The position numbers were made by a program, and so were the translations under genes. This document shows positions 10,869 to 22,556 of a DNA stretch of 64,000 nucleotides, one piece after another. The notes beneath the pieces are model-generated. The model was given only the letters and a program-made list of their open reading frames with translations. It was not told the DNA's origin and ran no database searches. The stretch spans positions 139,085,600-139,149,599 of the forward strand of contig CM073590.1 of the NCBI GenBank assembly GCA_037074705.1, read 5' to 3'. This stretch comes from Zhengitettix transpicula (taxonomy: Eukaryota; Arthropoda; Insecta; Orthoptera; Tetrigidae). Position 1 is the first letter of the stretch; every line of letters begins with the position of its first letter.

Positions 10869-12540
10869 TGTTGGGACATATAAAAGAGAAATAGCAAAAA
10901 TGCTCAGCCAAAACGTTCTTAAGTTCAGGAAATGTAGAACATTGAAAACTCATTGTACTGATGCAATTGCTCAGAAAAAGTAGGAAGGAGCCATTATGTA
11001 CTATTAGTAACAAATATTAATAATAAAATTAAATTTTGCATTCTACTCTGATTATACTTTTACACAATCTATATTAAATGTTAAATTAATCACTTTACAG
11101 TCTCAAAATAAATTATCGTAGATGCTCTGTAGCATCGCTTTCACAGGAATGATTGTAATTTTCTCGGTAAGGAATTCCATTGTTTCTTTCATAGCAATGC
11201 TTTATTGGTGGGAGTGCCGTGAATGATTCTTTAAATCATAAAAAATTAATTTTATATTAATTCACATTTATAATGTCTGGAAATTAATAAACAAACAATG
11301 GTGAACAAAATTTTGTTCTCTATCAGTACTGTTTGTTTGTTAAAGATAAAAACAAATCATTATATTCCTCTTTTTTCTTGTTAAGGTGATTTATATTTTA
11401 GGAAATATCGATCTATTTTGTAACTCGTTGGAGATCATCATAAAGGGCTTCCGCGTAAACCGGAAATCTTGTTACAAATTACCTGGCGCCCAATCGAAAA
11501 TCGAATTCGAAGAGGATTAGTAAAAATATTCACATCGCTGAACTAAGCTGAGTTTCGTTACAGTACTAATATTGGTAAACGTTATTAAACTCCAATTTGT
11601 ATATTAATTTGACATAATCAAAGGAACTGTGGACAAACTTAACAAAATTATAATAACAATATATTAGAAGCGACAGAGGTAAGAATTAAAACGTTGAAAG
11701 ATTAGCTGAAGTTAAACGACTTTGTCGAACAATGAGGTATCACTTAGTGAAAATTTATAGATATCATAATGAGTACAATGTACGAATTAATTTTGATTTC
11801 ACCGTATTTGATGCCTCTTTTCATTGTAACAGCCATGTGGACTCACACAAATGGCATCTACTGATATAAAAAAAATTTGAATGAGTCATATTACAGAAAA
11901 ATGACGTCATTATAAGGAAAAAGTCATGAATTTGAAGTGACTATGAACAATACAGATTGAAAAATAATCTACATGTTCAGAGTTCTTTACAAATTATTTT
12001 GCTGTGTCAGAAAATTAGATCTCATCACAGAGATCTACTTTACCGTAGTATGGGTTTTATAAGATACATACAATGTTTCAATAAGAACTCTAACTGTGTA
12101 ACATGTTGTGTTTGTTAGCCTATGAAGTTGAAGTCGCATGAAATTGTAATGTAATCTTACGTTGCTGATTTATTTATATGTGAAATAACATTTACTGGAG
12201 GAAATACAGTTCTGGAGGCTCAGACAAAATTCACAAACTTGGTGTCAATTTTCGTACAAAATATGTGGTCTGAACGTTTCACAGAACGAAATTTTAAATA
12301 TGATTAAATATATATACAAGTCATTGGTAATATGAGTTATAAAATTTTGACCTGTTTCTGTAAAACCTATTAATTTACGAATATTGTAAGCAAATGATTA
12401 TTTACAAAAAATTATTACAGTTATTTCTACTAATGGAGGATAATGTGTAGAATAAATCTACAGGTTAGTAAGTGTGAGTCCACATTATACTAAAAGAAAT
12501 CAGTATTTTAGTAGATATAATTATCTGACATCACTATACC
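10869..12540. other. AT-rich non-coding stretch
   Basis: Nothing supportable is seen. No motif or conserved block is shared with the other repeats of the window. Confidence 0.6.
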
Positions 12541-13690
12541 CTTTCAAATTCCTTCCCTATTTCCTCTGGCGTCCCCCAAGGCAGCATCCTAGGCCCTTTC
12601 CTCTTCAACCTCTATTTTCATGACATACCTCAAAACCTATCTACTAAACAGTACTTTTTGCAGATGACCTTGCCATACTCCTCCAAACATCCTCTCAAAA
12701 CTCGGGCTCCAGAAAACTACAAATCGCCCTCAATGATATTGAAAGCTGGGCTAAAAAATGGAGAAACAGCATAAACCCTACCAAATCCACAATCATTCCC
12801 TTCACTCTTAAAACCAAACATTCCCTCAACCACTCCTTCTTTCTCAATGGCACCAAAATACCTATCTAACAAACTACACCATACCTAGGCCTTATCCTTG
12901 ATTCCAAATTATCATGGAAACCTCACATAGCCAACATTACCTGCAGAATCAACAACAAAACTCTTCCCTCTTATCAACAGAAAATTTTTCTTATCCCTTA
13001 GCACTAAAAGACTCCTCTATCTATCTTTAATATGGTAGTACTCATGTGCCATATGGGAATCCACTGCCTATTCCCACTCCAACAAAATACAAAACAAAAT
13101 TCTCCGTTTAATATCAAATTCCCCCTGGAACCTTCGCAACTCAGTTATCCACAAAGACCTTGAAATTCCCCTAATTGCTGCCATAATTCATAAATCTACC
13201 AAGTCCCTAATAAATATCTCCATCAACCATCCAAATCCCACCATTGAGCTATTCTACAGTAACCCACCCCCCTGCTTCACAAAATCGCAGACTAAAACAT
13301 AAACTCCCAATTGACATCATCCTCCCTCTAAATCACTCCGGAATTACCTAACTCTAGCCCCTCCTACCAACTGGCACTGCATAGTCCCTAAATATCCGTT
13401 CTTCCCATCTTCCCCCATTACATCCTTAGCGCTTCAAACATGTAGTTTCCCCAATGACCAGATTGATCGCTAACATCATGCAGGCTTATATGTTAATATG
13501 CGGTTAACAAGTTAATCTGCTTCTCTCGTCTCTAACTTGGAATGACGAGGGTCACATCCAACACCACAAGTTAACATGTGAAATATTTACAAGTTGTTAT
13601 TTGTTTAATTTTTATAATTGTAAATACTGTTATTATTATTATCACAACCGTAAAGTCTCCGGACTAAACGTTAACTTTAATAAATCAAAA
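12541..13690 (+). mobile_element. Jockey-clade LINE, 5'-truncated 3' end
   Basis: This is a non-LTR retrotransposon remnant. It holds the reverse-transcriptase palm and thumb, a 3' UTR (about 13330-13620), a short TTA repeat (13629-13642) and a terminal AATAAA (13679) followed by an A-rich end. The 5' boundary falls inside the RT domain, as expected from incomplete target-primed reverse transcription. Composition is C-rich on the sense strand compared with its AT flanks. No clear target-site duplication was found by eye. Confidence 0.8.
12553..13320 (+). pseudogene. Jockey-type reverse transcriptase fragment, frameshifted
   Basis: Reading in order: SGVPQGSILGPFLFNLYFHD (12565 on) is RT motif with the GVPQGS signature; ADDLAILLQTSSQ (12660 on) is the catalytic Asp pair; DIESWAKKWRNSINPTKS, YLGLILDSKLSWKPHI and later QNKILRLISNSPW and HKDLEIPLIAAIIHKS are the Jockey thumb and C-terminal blocks. 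A base is missing in the T run just before ADD (12654-12659), so the motif before the catalytic pair and the pair itself are in different frames. Stops follow at about 12868 (after GTKIPI) and later. The endonuclease, ORF1 and most of the fingers domain are absent. The enzyme would reverse-transcribe LINE RNA at a nicked target; this copy cannot. Clade assignment to Jockey is from these blocks and is fairly secure. Confidence 0.8.
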
Positions 13691-15231
13691 AACCAAAACT
13701 ATAATGTATGATCAGAGGAAAAATTGTCAGACGTAAGTTTTTAATTAATTTTAATAATTTAAAAAATCAATTTTGCCTAATATGTAAGGAATAATGTGGA
13801 AATTTATGTAAATTAATTACACCACTGTGCACTTGAAGCAGTTCTAGAATGAAGACGAAATGTTTTTCTGATTTTTTTTTATTAATAATTTACATCTGAC
13901 AATTTTGGCTGTCTCCAGATATTTACGTGTATTTTAATATGAAAGTAAGCAGTAAGTAGCGGTGTTTTAATTTACATAATATAGGGTGAAATTGAGAACC
14001 CTGCAGAAAGACATTGAAATGGAGCACGTTAGGACTGTCAGTGATCCGAAGACTATATAGAAGGCAAGCAATGGTAATAATATTAATTAGCACATGAGTC
14101 AGTAATTTTTTCTCCTAATATGAGAAATTAATTATTATCAAAGTAAATATTGCTATTGATGAAAAAAACGGCAGTTCATGGAACTTTATTGGAAGTTAAT
14201 TTACAGGCAATTGCTCTTTATTCTACAATCTCATTGACTGGAATTCTGCAGGTTCCATTCTCAAGATAACGGATCATGATAATTTACTTCAGTCAGTTAC
14301 ATGGTCAAATAAGCGGTTGATTTAATTGATACAGATATCGCATGACCAATCTGTATGTACAGGCATAATGAGGCATACTAACACGGAAACACATGATCTG
14401 AAACCTAGAACACCGCATAACGAGAAATCTTCATCAGTAAAATGTATAAACGTGTGCCTGTCATTGGATATATGGATAGATTGCTGTTCATTAAAGTTAG
14501 TTAACGTCAGTCTGAGCCATCCCACGAAGCGCATAAAGTTCTCAATAAACACGCGCAATACTTTTACAGTAATAGGAAATAGTAATTCACGGGAAACAAT
14601 GAGAGAAACTTATTCAGAGGCAACAAAAATACTATGGAAAAGAAAATACCAATGAAATTTCGAAAACTCACAGGTTTGGTTCACGCCGAAGTTAAGGAAC
14701 TGCCCGCCATTTTGAACATGATTAATACAAACCAGTCATATTAAAACGTTAACGCCCTTTAATTCAAATTAAAACGTATTTATATTAGTTTATTGCACGA
14801 TTCACGTTTCTTAATTGTTATAATCCCCTGTAAATATATATAAATTATATATATTTTAAGTAAATAATTTATAATATAATTCGTTTTCTGTTATGATTAT
14901 AACAGCGCATTTCTGATAAAAAGTCTTACACAGGTAGAATTGAAGTACTTGACAGAAAATTCATACAGTTTCGGCGAAACTGGAGGTGTTGGCCTGCCAA
15001 TGATGGAGATTAATTATTTTCTGCATCCGACAGTGGAATTTGTCACAATGATGGTTTTTACAGATGCACTGAACTGAGCGTGATAAGTGAAGGACAATTT
15101 ATTCGTTTTTTATAATCGTTGGGAGCGAAACAAGACTACTTTGCACACCACGAAAATTTTTATTCTTGTTACTCTGTGCTCGTTTTTATAAATAAGCAGC
15201 GTTCCGGAGCGATAATCGAAAAGCATGGCGA
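13691..15231. other. AT-rich non-coding stretch
   Basis: No gene is recognised. Overlapping frames at 14322-14655 (78 and 109 codons on opposite strands) lack any known motif and lie in ordinary-looking sequence. Confidence 0.55.
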
Positions 15232-15255
15232 AATAATAATTGTGCTCATTTATCA
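15232..15255. repeat. 24-bp direct repeat, left copy
   Basis: The 24 bases AATAATAATTGTGCTC+ATTTATCA here recur exactly at 16870-16893. Together they bracket a 324-bp segment plus the mariner, as target-site duplications would. Confidence 0.75.
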
Positions 15256-15579
15256 CAATCGAGAATCTAGAGATATGTACGAGAACTATAATCTGTGAAG
15301 ACATGTACACGGACTACAATTGTAGTCTGTTAATTGGGAGAGTTACAGCCTCGCTATGAAACAGAAACAAATTTTCTGAAGGTCATCGCCAGCACGTAAG
15401 CCGTTAACACGGAATCAACGTCCAACGCCAACAGCCACCATCCACCAGAAGACGACAACAATCCATGGATAAGTGATAGAAACATAGCATGCCAATTTCA
15501 AGATTTGTTATTTTTTCTGTCAGTTCCTTCCTTTTTAGATTCACTGTTCCTAAGCACCCACCCCAACCGTGGAGAAATA
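15256..15579. other. Segment between direct repeat and mariner, possible older insertion
   Basis: This stretch lies between the left 24-bp direct repeat and the TA dinucleotide at the mariner end. Part of it (about 15410-15480) is C- and A-rich and unlike its neighbours, with an open stretch ending in a TAA near 15471. It may be the 3' remnant of a retroelement whose insertion made the 24-bp duplication. I cannot name the family. Confidence 0.35.
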
Positions 15580-15608
15580 CGAGGGTGAATCAAATATAAA
15601 CAAGACTT
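15580..15608 (+). repeat. Mariner terminal inverted repeat, left
   Basis: A 29-bp inverted repeat with two mismatches to the right copy. It is preceded by the duplicated TA. Confidence 0.9.
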
Positions 15609-15656
15609 ATTTTTTTAAATATTTATTTTGATTTTTAACGCACAAACAATCATAGT

Positions 15657-16729
15657 TTATTTTTCTACATAATCTCCTGATTTATAAACACATTTTTCCC
15701 AGCGTATAGGTAATTTTTTAATTCCTTCCACGTAAAAAGAGTCAGGTCGTGTTTGTAGCCAATTGCGCACATATGCTTCAACCTCATTATCGCTGTGGAA
15801 TTTTTGCCCTCCCAAAGCTTCCTTGAGAGGACCAAAGACATGAAAGTCGCAGGGAGACAGGTCTGGACTGTATGGAGGGTGTTCCAGTGTCTCCCAACCC
15901 AGTTGCTCCAAATTTTGTACGGTCAGGGCTGCTGTATGGGGGCGAGCATTGTCATGGAGGAGAATCACTTTTCTCATCGGAAGGTCTCGTCTTTTGCGGC
16001 GATATGCAAGTCTGACTTCTGTCAAAATTTTGCAGTAGTATGCCGCATTAACTGTTCTGCGCTCATGCAAAAAATCAAGGTTCAGCTGGTCAAAAAACAC
16101 GGTAGCCAAACCTTGCCAGCCGATAATCGTGACTTGGCTTTCACTGGTCCGGTTCCTCCTTTCTTCCTCCACTCCATACTCGCTTGTTTCGACTCAGGGG
16201 TGTAGTGATGCACCCACGTTTCATCACAGGTGACAATGTGAGAAAGAAATGGGTCTCCTTCTTCCCGAAGTCGTGCAAGAAGACGCTCACACACTTGAAA
16301 ACGATTCAATTTCTGGTCAACTGTGAGAAGGCGAGGAACCCACCTGGCACACACCTTGCGATACCCTAGCTCCTCTGAGAGTATGGAGTAAGTGCTTCCA
16401 TAACTTATTCCAACCTCAATTGCAATATCCGAAGTTGTTAGACGCCTATCACCTTCAACAAGTTGACGAACACTGTCGATGTTGCCCGCTGTAATGCTGG
16501 TGCGGGGTCTGCGGTCATGGCTCTCATTTTCAACACGTTCACGGCCCTCCACAAACTGTTTATGCCAAGCAAACACTCTAGCTCGCGACAGCGTCTCTTC
16601 CCCGAACTGTGCAGTCAATCTTCTCAAGATTTCGGCCGGCTTTACACCTTCTGCAGCTAAAAACTTGATAACAATACGTTGCGCAATAGAGGGAGGTACC
16701 TCCTGCTCGGACATCGTAACGATGGACAC
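15657..16729 (-). pseudogene. Mariner transposase, one frameshift
   Basis: A cut-and-paste transposase of about 357 codons once the break is allowed for (usual length near 345). The first frame (16729 to about 16110) holds the N-terminal helix-turn-helix pair (residues about 10-115), the linker ARWVPRLLT (128-136, the mariner WVPHEL-type motif) and the first catalytic Asp in TCDETWVHHYTPESKQ (Asp 169). The second frame (16172-15657) holds VILLHDNARPHTA and YSPDLSPCDFHVFG. There the second and third Asp lie 34 residues apart (codons near 15952 and 15847), giving the mariner D,D34D signature, and the protein ends SGDYVEK. The frames join in a short T run (plus-strand AAA at about 16108-16110) where one base seems missing. 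No other stop was seen. As written it yields only a truncated protein without the DDD triad, though the ends could still be acted on by a related transposase. Confidence 0.9.
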
Positions 16730-16839
16730 TGAGCGAGTCTATGATGATGAGTCACGTTCTTCCCCCACTCCTGACAAACCAACCTAACAGCCAATAACAG
16801 CGGAACGTTCTTCCATCACTATTGCGCGCGCAGGTCCAA

Positions 16840-16868
16840 AAGTCTCGTTTATATTTGAGTCACCCTCG
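16840..16868 (-). repeat. Mariner terminal inverted repeat, right
   Basis: Partner of the left repeat; on the minus strand it reads CGAGGGTGACTCAAATATAA then ACGAGACTT. It is followed by TA and then by the second 24-bp direct repeat. Confidence 0.9.
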
Positions 16869-16869
16869 T

Positions 16870-16893
16870 AATAATAATTGTGCTCATTTATCA
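16870..16893. repeat. 24-bp direct repeat, right copy
   Basis: An exact repeat of 15232-15255. Its first base overlaps the TA flank of the mariner. Confidence 0.75.
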
Positions 16894-17884
16894 AACTATA
16901 GTCATGATTCAATTAAAATGTATATTTAATTTCCACGATCCAACCATTGAAATTTTATTAATACAGTTCCTAGTATTGGCATAATTTCAGTCCATAATTT
17001 GTCTATTGTTTCCAATACATATGTAGAATGAAAACTGTCAGAAAAACCGTCTTTTCAAGATTGATTAATAGGTAAAATTATTTTATATAGCATCAGTTTT
17101 GAATATTTCGTAAAACAAATTATCATTCTCTGGGAACACAAAGCTCCAAACTATCTATAATGTCAAATCGTTGACGTATTTCAAAACTTAAACTAGTAAT
17201 TTGTACGACAGGTGTATAAATGTAAAATTTAATTGAGGTTATTCATCCACTGCAAATCCCATTAAGTGCTTTTGAGCAACCCAGTAGGATGTTAATTAAC
17301 GAGAAATTAGAAAAGTAATTTCGTGCAGCGGCGAGCTCCCGTATCTCAGTGATCCCAACCCCGATCTGGATTTATAGATTGAGATTTTAAAGCTAACAAA
17401 GGTACTTTGATATTTGAGTAACTAGTTTCTTCTTTTAAAATATTTTGCACAAACATAATGTGAGTATTCAAGAACTTTCCAATTTACTTAGCGAATATAA
17501 TTATATATGATATATAATTATTTAATAACGTGTTACTTTATCATATTCAACGAGATCAACAATTAATTGATATATAACCAAGGCTTTGTTTGCATGAATT
17601 TTGATTTTGTACAAAACGTGGACTTATTAATAAGCATTCTTCGTCACTGTATTATCCGTAAAGTTTTATTTTCTTTCATAAACTTACAAAACTATTGAAA
17701 ATAATTTTATACCAGCCCGTGCCTCATAAAAATTACTATACTCTGATGTCTTGTCGCAACAATGTGAGTTATGTTAGTGGAAAAATTATTTTCACTGCAT
17801 AAATAATGAGTTGCAATTAAAAAAGTAAAATGTTAACTTTTCATTTCAGTAATATACAGAAGCTTACACAAGCATCATGTCGTT
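16894..17884. other. AT-rich non-coding stretch
   Basis: I see nothing supportable here. Confidence 0.6.
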
Positions 17885-18015
17885 AAGGCCATGTAAGTTG
17901 AATTAAAGAATGAGGATGGATAAATGTCGATCGGAGCAGGAATCGAACCCGGGACCTCCCACTTTTCGGGCGGACGCTCTACCACTGAGTTAAATGTGCG
18001 AAATTCCTCCATCCA
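17885..18015 (-). repeat. tRNA-derived SINE or tRNA pseudogene
   Basis: On the minus strand there is a strong RNA polymerase III A box, TAACTCAGTGGTAGAGC (17992-17976), and a perfect B box, GGTTCGATTCC (17949-17939). Between them the anticodon stem pairs (TCCGC with GTGGG, two wobbles) around a loop CCGAAAA, so the anticodon position reads GAA, but position 33 is C rather than T. The D arm keeps 3 pairs and the T arm 4 of 5. The acceptor stem does not pair, so this is not a working tRNA. The downstream body (17930-17885, TTCTTTAATTCAACTTACAT) is unrelated to tRNA, as in a SINE. Confidence 0.65.
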
Positions 18016-20519
18016 TTAAACCTAATGCGACTCACCTGCAATTTACGAATCACAGTTCTTCTATCCTCATACTTTATTATTTGTCGATAAAGATCAATAA
18101 CTGAACCTCTGTTATACATTAACAATAAAAATAAATCAGGTTCTATTCAAGAAGCTGCCACTCGTGAACTGGATCCGAAATAAATTGCCGGAATTGGCTC
18201 GTGTAGCGCTTCGTTGAAACATATCTTCGGAAAGGCTTTACCGCTCACGATGGCTTGATATTATTTCATGTAGATAGAGGTTTTCAAGGATTTTATGTTC
18301 CTTGCAAGGGAATAAATAAATAAATATTTAATAGTTTGGGTGCATAAACGAAATTTTCTGTTTTTATTTAACTCGTGAAAATAGTTGAAAAATAATTAGG
18401 TTGGTATACATTAACAGAAATTTGTTAGAAATGAGATTATACTTACGTTTCGCCTGGTAAAATTTCCTTCCGTAAGCGGAAATTATAGCAATTGAAATTC
18501 TTAGATAAAATTCACAAGCTGTTATTCTCATTTTCGCTGGTAGTTAAACAAATTTTTATCTCGGACACTCAATGTCATCCTCGTAGTGGCTCCCAATTTG
18601 TTTTTAATGGGTTGCAGAAGAATTTCTTAAACTCAGAGAAACAAAAAATTTTCACCGTTGCATAAAAATAGTACTGAAACGTTACAATGAAAGCTTAATC
18701 TCCTCAATTCATGTCTAATAACATTGTTGTAATGATATCGGGTAGTTTTCCCACTCTTTCATAATGACCTCACATTACTCAGATTATTAGATTTTCTAAA
18801 TCTCGAAGAAAGCAATGTTTCCCAACCTGGAATAAGTGCATTAAATCGTGCATTAAAACTTAAACTGTTTTGAACTGGGTAATTCTATTAAATTTACATT
18901 TTTAAACAATCATGCACTACATTGAAATTTTATTAAAAACTTTAATATTTTCTCTTAATTGATATTGGAATGAGATATAAAAAATAATTTCGAAACAGTT
19001 GTAACAATGTTAATTTGCAATGTATTGTGTCTGTACTTGTTAATTGTTGAGAATTTCCTGCAAACGTCTTAAATTCTTATATTTAAAATATTTATTTTTA
19101 AACAGATGATAAATCGTAAAATAATTTTCCTTTATTTTGATTTTTACACCAATTTCATGAAAGACTTGCAAAACGTTTGCTGTTTCAATAATATTTTATT
19201 TTGATTAGAAGCAATGGCCACGGACGTGAGGCAGATGATATTATAAAATGTCTCAAGAATCCTGAGCATACGACGCATATAATAATTTTTCTCCCGAGTG
19301 TCTACTCGTTTGAATGTATTAATTTATGCATTATTTCATAATATAGACTTTAAATGAAGATGTTTCTCCATATTAAATATCACGTCGTAAACATTAATTA
19401 CCTACCGGCAGTTATTTTTTTAAAAGTGATGTTATATTTTAAATTCAGATTTCTTGTAAACTATTGTGAGATTCGTTTTAGTATGCAGACGACTTAAAAT
19501 GTAATTTTTCAGACTGTGGAAAGTAATAACATAGTTGTGATATTATTAAAAGAGCCGCTGTTCATATTGGTTACGGAAATAAAAATATCAGCAATTTATA
19601 ATTTGACCAACGAGGTTCTGACATTAGGTTAATTTAATTCTATGTAAAGAGCGGGAATAATAATTCCACATTTTATAATAAATTTTTCTCTTAATATATC
19701 GGTGTAATTATTCTGTATCAATTAATATAAAAAGTATTATTAAGCTTACATAATTTCGTAGTATTATTATGTCTCTGATTATAAATAATGACTTTATTTT
19801 AATTTATTTCACTTGAAAAAAGTAATTTCACAAATGTACGGAGCCTTTTAACTGTTGTCAACCATGCAGTTATAATAAGAATCAGTTATTTGATTGCCAA
19901 ATAAAATAAAAAATAAAATTATTGCAACTTCATAACCAGTTGGAGACTCAAGTCGATTTGTTGCAGTCTATATTATTTTCGGAGTTAAATGCAGTATTTT
20001 TCTGGAATTATTATGCATATCTCTAAACTATGAACAAGGGACCATCCTAATTTAGAAACTGATCTCGCTAACAGCTTGAGAGTATAGTTATGGGAACACA
20101 TACTTACTAGATTCTCATAAATATTGACATAAATAATTTTATACACATGCGTATAATTGACTAAATCTGCGTTTATAATCGTAGTGTTTCTTAATTCCCA
20201 TTTATAATATGAAGCCGCAAATATTTACCGTTCAACTACATACAATCTGGACTGTATGCCGATTTTAGCATGAAGACTTCTATTACAATTCAATCTGCAT
20301 TATTGCATATTCAAAGTTATTTAAATATAATTTATCGTCCATAACTATTATAATATTTATTAAAAAATCGTCTTGAAAACCCATAAATGTCGATAAAATA
20401 TGTGAGATTAAATAAAAATATATTTACAGTTCGTAATCCGTGTAGAAAATTGAAGTGCAGAAGAACACTCCTCAAATTAATTCAAGATTAATTTTTAATA
20501 TTTGGATAAAAAACGCCTG
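18016..20519. other. AT-rich non-coding stretch
   Basis: A long, very AT-rich region. No open frame of note, no repeat shared with the rest of the window and no recognisable RNA gene. Confidence 0.6.
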
Positions 20520-21035
20520 TGGACCCAGAGCCCAGCTGCGACTTGCTGGAAATTACGGCCATAAAATTTGGCGCCAAGTGACGGGGTGTCGAGGATAAAC
20601 CGTGCCTTCAGACAAAGGCGGCAGATTATGGGAGAACCCTGACCAAAATCACCAAGATCAACCCTTACAAATTAATATGTTACAAAAGGCGAGAGTAAGC
20701 CCGCTGAAATAAAACACATGAATAAGTTTCCACCCTTTGATGAGAAACGAAGAGAGTCGACCTGGAAGGTGGACAAAAAAAGCGAGGAAACTGGACAGTT
20801 TCTATCTATAACTCGGAGAAGTCTGGGAAGGGAGAAAGTGTAGAAGGTAAAATAGTTACCATGTAAAACTTGGGGAAGGAAAAAAGGCCCGACTGACAGA
20901 AGATGAATCTGTCTATAGAAGCTAAAAACTGTTACGCCGATGAGGAAGTGTAAAGGAAGAAGCTGCCAGAAATTCCTGTAAATACTTTCCGGTTAGCCTC
21001 GGGACGCCGACTACAAAAGATGAACAGGTGTGTTT
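20520..21035. other. GC-richer, purine-rich island, unassigned
   Basis: Composition changes sharply at about 20520 and returns to AT-rich near 21060. The plus strand is G/A-rich (for example GGAGAAGTCTGGGAAGGGAG). TTTGGCGCCAAGTGACGGGG at 20570 resembles the start of a tRNA-Lys type primer-binding site only in TTGGCGCC, with no convincing LTR end before it. There is no long open frame. It could be the leader of a retroelement or an untranslated exon. Confidence 0.3.
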
Positions 21036-22077
21036 CAGTCTGTGACGTAAATAATTTAGATTTCTGCCGCACGCATATATCCTCACATATGACCCGTATT
21101 ATTTTTTGCTTTATGTTCAGAGTATCATAAAATCGCCCTGAGGTTAGCCTATTTAACGTATTAGAAATTTATTGGGATATTGTATACAGTTAAAGTGAAT
21201 AATCTTAAGTTTAAACTCAAGAGTGAATAAATTTTAATTTACCTAGATGCAATTAAAAAAGGGGCTCTGTTAATTTGTATAAACCTTTAATATTAAATAA
21301 ATTATATTTAAAGCCAATCAAAATCAAATTTTAATTTTTTTCATCATCGAACGGCAGCGTTAACATGGAGTGGTTGATCTTGAAATTTGTTCTACTTTAT
21401 TAATAATATACGGACCGTGAACTAATAAATAAAGACCGCTGCAATAAAACGCTCAAAAGCAGAAGTATTTGTAGATAACCGTTATTTAATTGTGTATGTA
21501 CTTGGTTGTCGTCAATTTGTACCTGTCCAAAGAGTATTTAAATATAGTTACCAATATTGGTAGGTGTATTTTAATTTTCGATACCATTCATTATTTTGCT
21601 AAGATTAAGGTTAGATAGGAAGACACTATAGCAATACAAGCCATACATAGGCCACTGCCATGTAGTTGAGGTCAGACCGCTCCATGTCACTGCCGAACAG
21701 CAGATGGCTTCTAGGGCCTGGCGCAGAGACCATTAGGGAGGCGGCTGGGGAATGTGGTCACGTTACATCACCTAATAGACCAAAGTAGACATGTTCGAAA
21801 CTATAAAATCGAGATTTAGACATAAAATGTGCAACTGGCTTCTTATTTTGTTTTAGCAAACAAATAAAACAGATATATTCAATATATTAAAGCTATATTT
21901 GTATAATCTGACTGCTAAAATCCATATGAAAGTTTTCCAAATTCATTCACATTTCTCTTATATGTTTCGTATCGTTATAGTATAAATACTGGAACTCGCG
22001 ATTAGTAAAATTTTAAGTAGAACTACGTATTAAGTAACTTGTTCAAAAAAAATTATTTTTTATTTTAGAGTAACAGA
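21036..22077. other. AT-rich stretch with a short GC-rich patch
   Basis: The patch at about 21630-21790 (GGCGGCTGGGGAATGTGG and neighbours) is out of keeping with its flanks and may be a fragment of a dispersed repeat, but it has no partner in this window. The rest is AT-rich with no features. Confidence 0.4.
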
Positions 22078-22556
22078 CTACACGCGTGGTGGCACCTCCG
22101 CTTTAATAGCATGGGAAGGTATTTGAAAGGGGTAATGCGGAAAAGTAGAGGAAGGTAGCAAAGGGTTAACTAGAGCTCCCGAGATATGGTTTAAGGATCC
22201 AACCCGGCATTCGCCTAAAAGTGTTGCAGAACAAACCACAGAAAACCTTCGTCTGGTAGGTTGGGCATTTGGTACTTGTCCCACGCCCTTCCGATGGCGA
22301 GAGGTGGGTTTGCTTTGGGGCACAACATTCCCTTCTGCATGCCTTGATCAGTTTAGGACGCAGCTGGCCGACTGTTCCATTGAGGACAGCGAACAATTCT
22401 TACCGTATACCCAAGGTCTGCGACCCCGGAACATACACCTATCAAAACAGGCCTCGGTGCCTCGGCTTATGGTAACATTTGTTCAAAAGCAGAGAGAGAA
22501 GTAGGCATCCCCAAAGGTCCCTCTCTCCAGGAAGGTAGGAGCTAACCTCCCACAGG
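22078..22556 (+). repeat. R550 dispersed repeat, copy 3
   Basis: It carries the family blocks in the same order as copy 1: GTGGTGGCACCTCCGCTTTA (22085), AAAGGGTTAACTAG (22159), GGATCCAACCCGGCATTCGC (22195), GGTTGGGCATTTGGTACTTG (22259), CCCACGCCCTTCCGATGGCG (22280), CTTACCGTATACCCAAGGTC (22399) and CTCGGTGCCTCGG (22452). The 3' end (22495-22556) differs from copy 1 and instead contains CATCCCCAAAGGTCC, shared with copies 4 and 7. It is diverged but nearly full length. Confidence 0.8.

Larger units (their letters stand above)
15580..16868 (-). mobile_element. Mariner transposon, nearly complete
   Basis: A class II Tc1/mariner element of 1289 bp. Terminal inverted repeats are 15580-15608 (CGAGGGTGAATCAAATATAA...) and 16840-16868, matching at 27 of 29 positions. 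TA dinucleotides flank both ends (15578-15579 and 16869-16870), the expected target duplication. The transposase is on the minus strand. Length and layout are typical of the mariner family (about 1.3 kb). The good preservation of ends and reading frame suggests a relatively recent insertion. The subfamily is not assigned. Confidence 0.93.

Noticed and set aside
14322..14655. Overlapping 78- and 109-codon frames on opposite strands
   Set aside because: Mutually exclusive, no motifs, ordinary AT-rich sequence.
17930..18000. Functional tRNA gene
   Set aside because: The acceptor stem cannot pair and base 33 is C; a SINE or pseudogene fits better.
20568..20590. TTTGGCGCCAAGTGACGGGG as a primer-binding site
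   Set aside because: Only the first 8 bases fit the tRNA-Lys type and no LTR end of the TG..CA kind precedes it.
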